A DNA stretch of 7,648 nt. Origin: Geodermatophilaceae bacterium (GTDB lineage Bacteria; Actinomycetota; Actinomycetes; Mycobacteriales; Geodermatophilaceae). The stretch spans positions 1 to 7,648 of the forward strand of contig JACCUM010000335.1 in the NCBI GenBank assembly GCA_013811805.1, given 5' to 3'. Shown one piece after another: positions 6,233-7,648 of the stretch (positions are counted from its first letter, which is position 1; the number at the start of each line of letters is the position of its first letter). The translations under genes and the position numbers were made by a program. The notes beneath the pieces are model-generated. The model ran no database searches. It saw nothing but the letters and a program-made list of their open reading frames with translations, and was not told where the DNA came from.

Positions 6233-6248
6233 GTTATTCGCATAACGG
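6233..6248. promoter_or_regulatory. Palindromic box 1 (GTTATTCGCATAACGG)
   Basis: The core GTTATTCGCATAAC (6233-6246) is an inverted repeat with 6 of 7 position pairs complementary. As a direct repeat, its 16 bases match box 2 at 6274-6289 in 14 positions. Symmetry, repetition and intergenic location suggest a dimeric repressor or activator site. The box does not occur in the region before the alpha gene. Confidence 0.5.
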
Positions 6249-6268
6249 TCATCCGGGCGCCGAAATGG

Positions 6269-6292
6269 TCGCCGTTATGCGCATAGCGGCGA
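6269..6292. promoter_or_regulatory. Palindromic box 2, 24-bp near-perfect palindrome
   Basis: The halves TCGCCGTTATGC and GCATAGCGGCGA are reverse complements with one T/C difference (a T-G pair in RNA). It contains GTTATGCGCATAGCGG (6274-6289), the second copy of box 1, with centres 41 bp apart, close to four helical turns. An operator is the best reading. The same bases in RNA could form a hairpin, or a longer stem with box 1, but no T tract follows. Confidence 0.55.
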
Positions 6293-6319
6293 ACAGGTGC
6301 GTCGTGGAGGGTCAGGGTC

Positions 6320-6517
6320 GTGGCTGTAGCAAAGGCTGATTTCGAGGCCTGCCAGGGCTACGCCAACTGTGTGATGGCAGCTCCCACGGTCTATGACATC
6401 GACGACGACGGCACCGTCGTTCTGCTGAAGGAGCAGATCTCCGAGGAGGAACGCTCCAAGGTCGAGGAGGCAGTCAAGAGCTGTCCTGTGTCGGCTCTGT
6501 CCATCGAGGACGAATGA
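6320..6517 (+). CDS. [3Fe-4S]-type ferredoxin of the dioxygenase electron chain
   Basis: This 65-residue acidic protein carries electrons from the FAD reductase to the Rieske oxygenase. The ligands are Cys11, Cys17 and Cys55 followed by Pro (CQGYANC ... SCPVSAL). The central Cys of a CxxCxxC motif is replaced by Tyr14, which leaves three Cys, as in single-cluster [3Fe-4S] ferredoxins of actinobacterial oxygenases and P450s. The segment APTVYDIDDDGTVVLL (21-36) is the usual hydrophobic/acidic strand after the second Cys. Length is normal (about 60-70). GTG 6320 has GGAGG 9 nt upstream. The gene overlaps the reductase gene by ATGA, so the two partners are probably translated together. Cluster type is inferred from Cys count; a [4Fe-4S] cluster with an unusual fourth ligand cannot be excluded. 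Confidence 0.93.
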   Translation: MAVAKADFEACQGYANCVMAAPTVYDIDDDGTVVLLKEQISEEERSKVEEAVKSCPVSALSIEDE

Positions 6518-7648
6518 CACCAACCGACCGCTCGGCTGTCCCCACCCCGACCAAGGCGCTCTCGCGGCTTCCAGCCGACAGTTCGGCCACGGTAGTGATC
6601 GTCGGCGCCTCGGTCGGGGGCGTACGCACGGCACAGGCGCTGCGCCGGGAGTCCTACGAGGGTCGGATCGTCCTGATCGGTGCGGAGTCGGAGTTGCCCT
6701 ACGACAAGCCGCCGCTGTCCAAGCAGTTCCTGGCAGGCCTTTGGGGAGCCGAGCGGATTAGACTCCTGCCCGAGGACGCAGCCGAACAGGCCGGAATCGA
6801 GTTGCGGTTGGGTACGGCGGCCGGGCATCTTGCCGTCGCCGAGCACCAGGTGGTCCTGACCGACGGCGACCGGGTCGACTTCGATGTCGTCGTCCTGGCC
6901 ACCGGCTCGCTGGCCCGTCTTTCGCCGTGGGCTGCTGCGTCCGGCGTACACGTTCTGCGCACGATTGGCGACAGCCGTGCGCTGGCTGACGACTTGGCAC
7001 ATGGCGGTCCAGTCGTCGTGGTCGGCGGGGGGTTCATCGGAGCCGAAGTCGCCGCCACCGCCCGCGCGCGCGGGCACGAGGTCACGATCGTCGACCCGCT
7101 GGAGGTGCCGGTCGGGCGAGTTCTCGGCAGCCAAGTCGGAGGACTGTTCGCCGATCTGCACCACCGCAACGGGGTGACAACGCATTTCGGCAGCGGGGTC
7201 GAGTCTGTTGAAGGTCGTGCAGGCGACCTGACGGTGCGCCTGACCGACGGCCAGACCCTGCCCGCCGCCACCGTCGTCGTCGGTATCGGGGCACGTCCCA
7301 ACGACGGTTGGCTAGCCTCATCCGGATTGCTGATCGAGGACGGTGTGGTCTGTGACGAGTTCTGCCGGGCCGTGGACGCGCCCGAGGTCTTTGCGGTCGG
7401 AGACCTCGCTCGGTGGATGCATCTGGGCTATGGGGAGAGCTGCCGGGTCGAGCACTGGACCAACGCCGTGGAGCAGGCAAGCTGCGTGGCACACAACATC
7501 GCCCAGCCCGACGAACTGCGCTCCTACCGTCCGGTCGAGTACGTGTGGAGCGATCAGTACGACTGGAAGATCCAGATCGTCGGCCGCCCGACACGGGCGA
7601 CCCGGCATCAGCTGATCGGTGACCTCGCTCGGCCGACCGGCCCCGACG
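6514..7648 (+). CDS. FAD/NADH ferredoxin reductase of the dioxygenase system (3' end outside window)
   Basis: This flavoprotein oxidises NADH and reduces the adjacent ferredoxin. The frame is open for 378 codons to the window edge and has no stop, so the C-terminus is missing, probably some tens of residues compared with BphA4-type reductases (about 400-410). The N-terminal FAD motif GASVGG is at 31-36 after a 25-residue Pro/Ser/Thr-rich lead. LPYDKPPLSK at 61-70 is the family signature, ATG at 129-131 closes the FAD domain, the NADH motif GGGFIGAE is at 171-178 with acidic Asp194 favouring NADH over NADPH, and the second FAD motif EVFAVGD is at 291-297. EHWTNAVEQA matches the glutathione-reductase-type oxygenase reductases. 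ATG 6514 overlaps the ferredoxin stop (ATGA), with GAGGA only 3 nt upstream, which suggests translational coupling. Confidence 0.94.
   Translation, partial: MTPTDRSAVPTPTKALSRLPADSSATVVIVGASVGGVRTAQALRRESYEGRIVLIGAESELPYDKPPLSKQFLAGLWGAERIRLLPEDAAEQAGIELRLGTAAGHLAVAEHQVVLTDGDRVDFDVVVLATGSLARLSPWAAASGVHVLRTIGDSRALADDLAHGGPVVVVGGGFIGAEVAATARARGHEVTIVDPLEVPVGRVLGSQVGGLFADLHHRNGVTTHFGSGVESVEGRAGDLTVRLTDGQTLPAATVVVGIGARPNDGWLASSGLLIEDGVVCDEFCRAVDAPEVFAVGDLARWMHLGYGESCRVEHWTNAVEQASCVAHNIAQPDELRSYRPVEYVWSDQYDWKIQIVGRPTRATRHQLIGDLARPTGPD

Larger units (their letters stand above)
6216..6319. other. 104-bp intergenic region before the ferredoxin
   Basis: This is the only sizeable gap inside the catabolic cluster. 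It holds two related palindromic boxes (listed separately) and, near the end, the Shine-Dalgarno GGAGG at 6306-6310, 9 nt before GTG 6320. No clear -35/-10 pair and no T-tailed terminator was found, so it is unclear whether the ferredoxin genes have their own promoter or share the upstream transcript. Confidence 0.6.

Overview
The window is high-GC DNA with tightly packed, codirectional genes on the + strand, GTG as well as ATG starts, ATGA gene overlaps and proteins of actinobacterial type. It most likely comes from an actinobacterium. The frequent pentamer GTACG hints at a Nocardioides/Propionibacteriales-like genome, but that placement is only an inference.

Layout: (1) 15-1907 is dnaX, the DNA polymerase III tau subunit, complete apart from upstream regulatory DNA. 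Its zinc module has Gly in place of the fourth Cys, and a five-copy 15-bp tandem repeat runs across its stop codon. (2) 2026-2835 is an IclR-family transcriptional regulator with a leaderless-type promoter and a strong hairpin at its stop codon. (3) 2953-6215 is a four-gene operon: Rieske dioxygenase alpha subunit, beta subunit, a 119-residue protein of unknown function, and a BphB-like cis-dihydrodiol dehydrogenase. Three junctions are 4-bp ATGA overlaps or a 7-bp gap. (4) 6216-6319 is a 104-bp gap with two related palindromic boxes. (5) 6320-6517 is a small [3Fe-4S]-type ferredoxin. (6) 6514-7648 is an FAD/NADH ferredoxin reductase that runs off the right edge.

Together, (3), (5) and (6) form a complete multicomponent ring-hydroxylating oxygenase. 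NADH reduces the FAD reductase, which reduces the ferredoxin. The ferredoxin feeds electrons to the Rieske alpha/beta oxygenase, which converts an aromatic ring to a cis-dihydrodiol, and the dehydrogenase re-aromatises that to a catechol-type product. The combination of [3Fe-4S] ferredoxin and glutathione-reductase-type reductase matches actinobacterial systems such as PhdABCD and PhtAaAbAcAd. The substrate cannot be read from the sequence, and no ring-cleavage gene lies in the window. The IclR regulator is the obvious local control candidate.

The least explained items are the 119-residue protein inside the oxygenase operon, the twin palindromes before the ferredoxin, the DnaX zinc-ligand substitution and the 15-bp tandem array. 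No tRNA, rRNA, CRISPR array, insertion sequence or integrase was seen.
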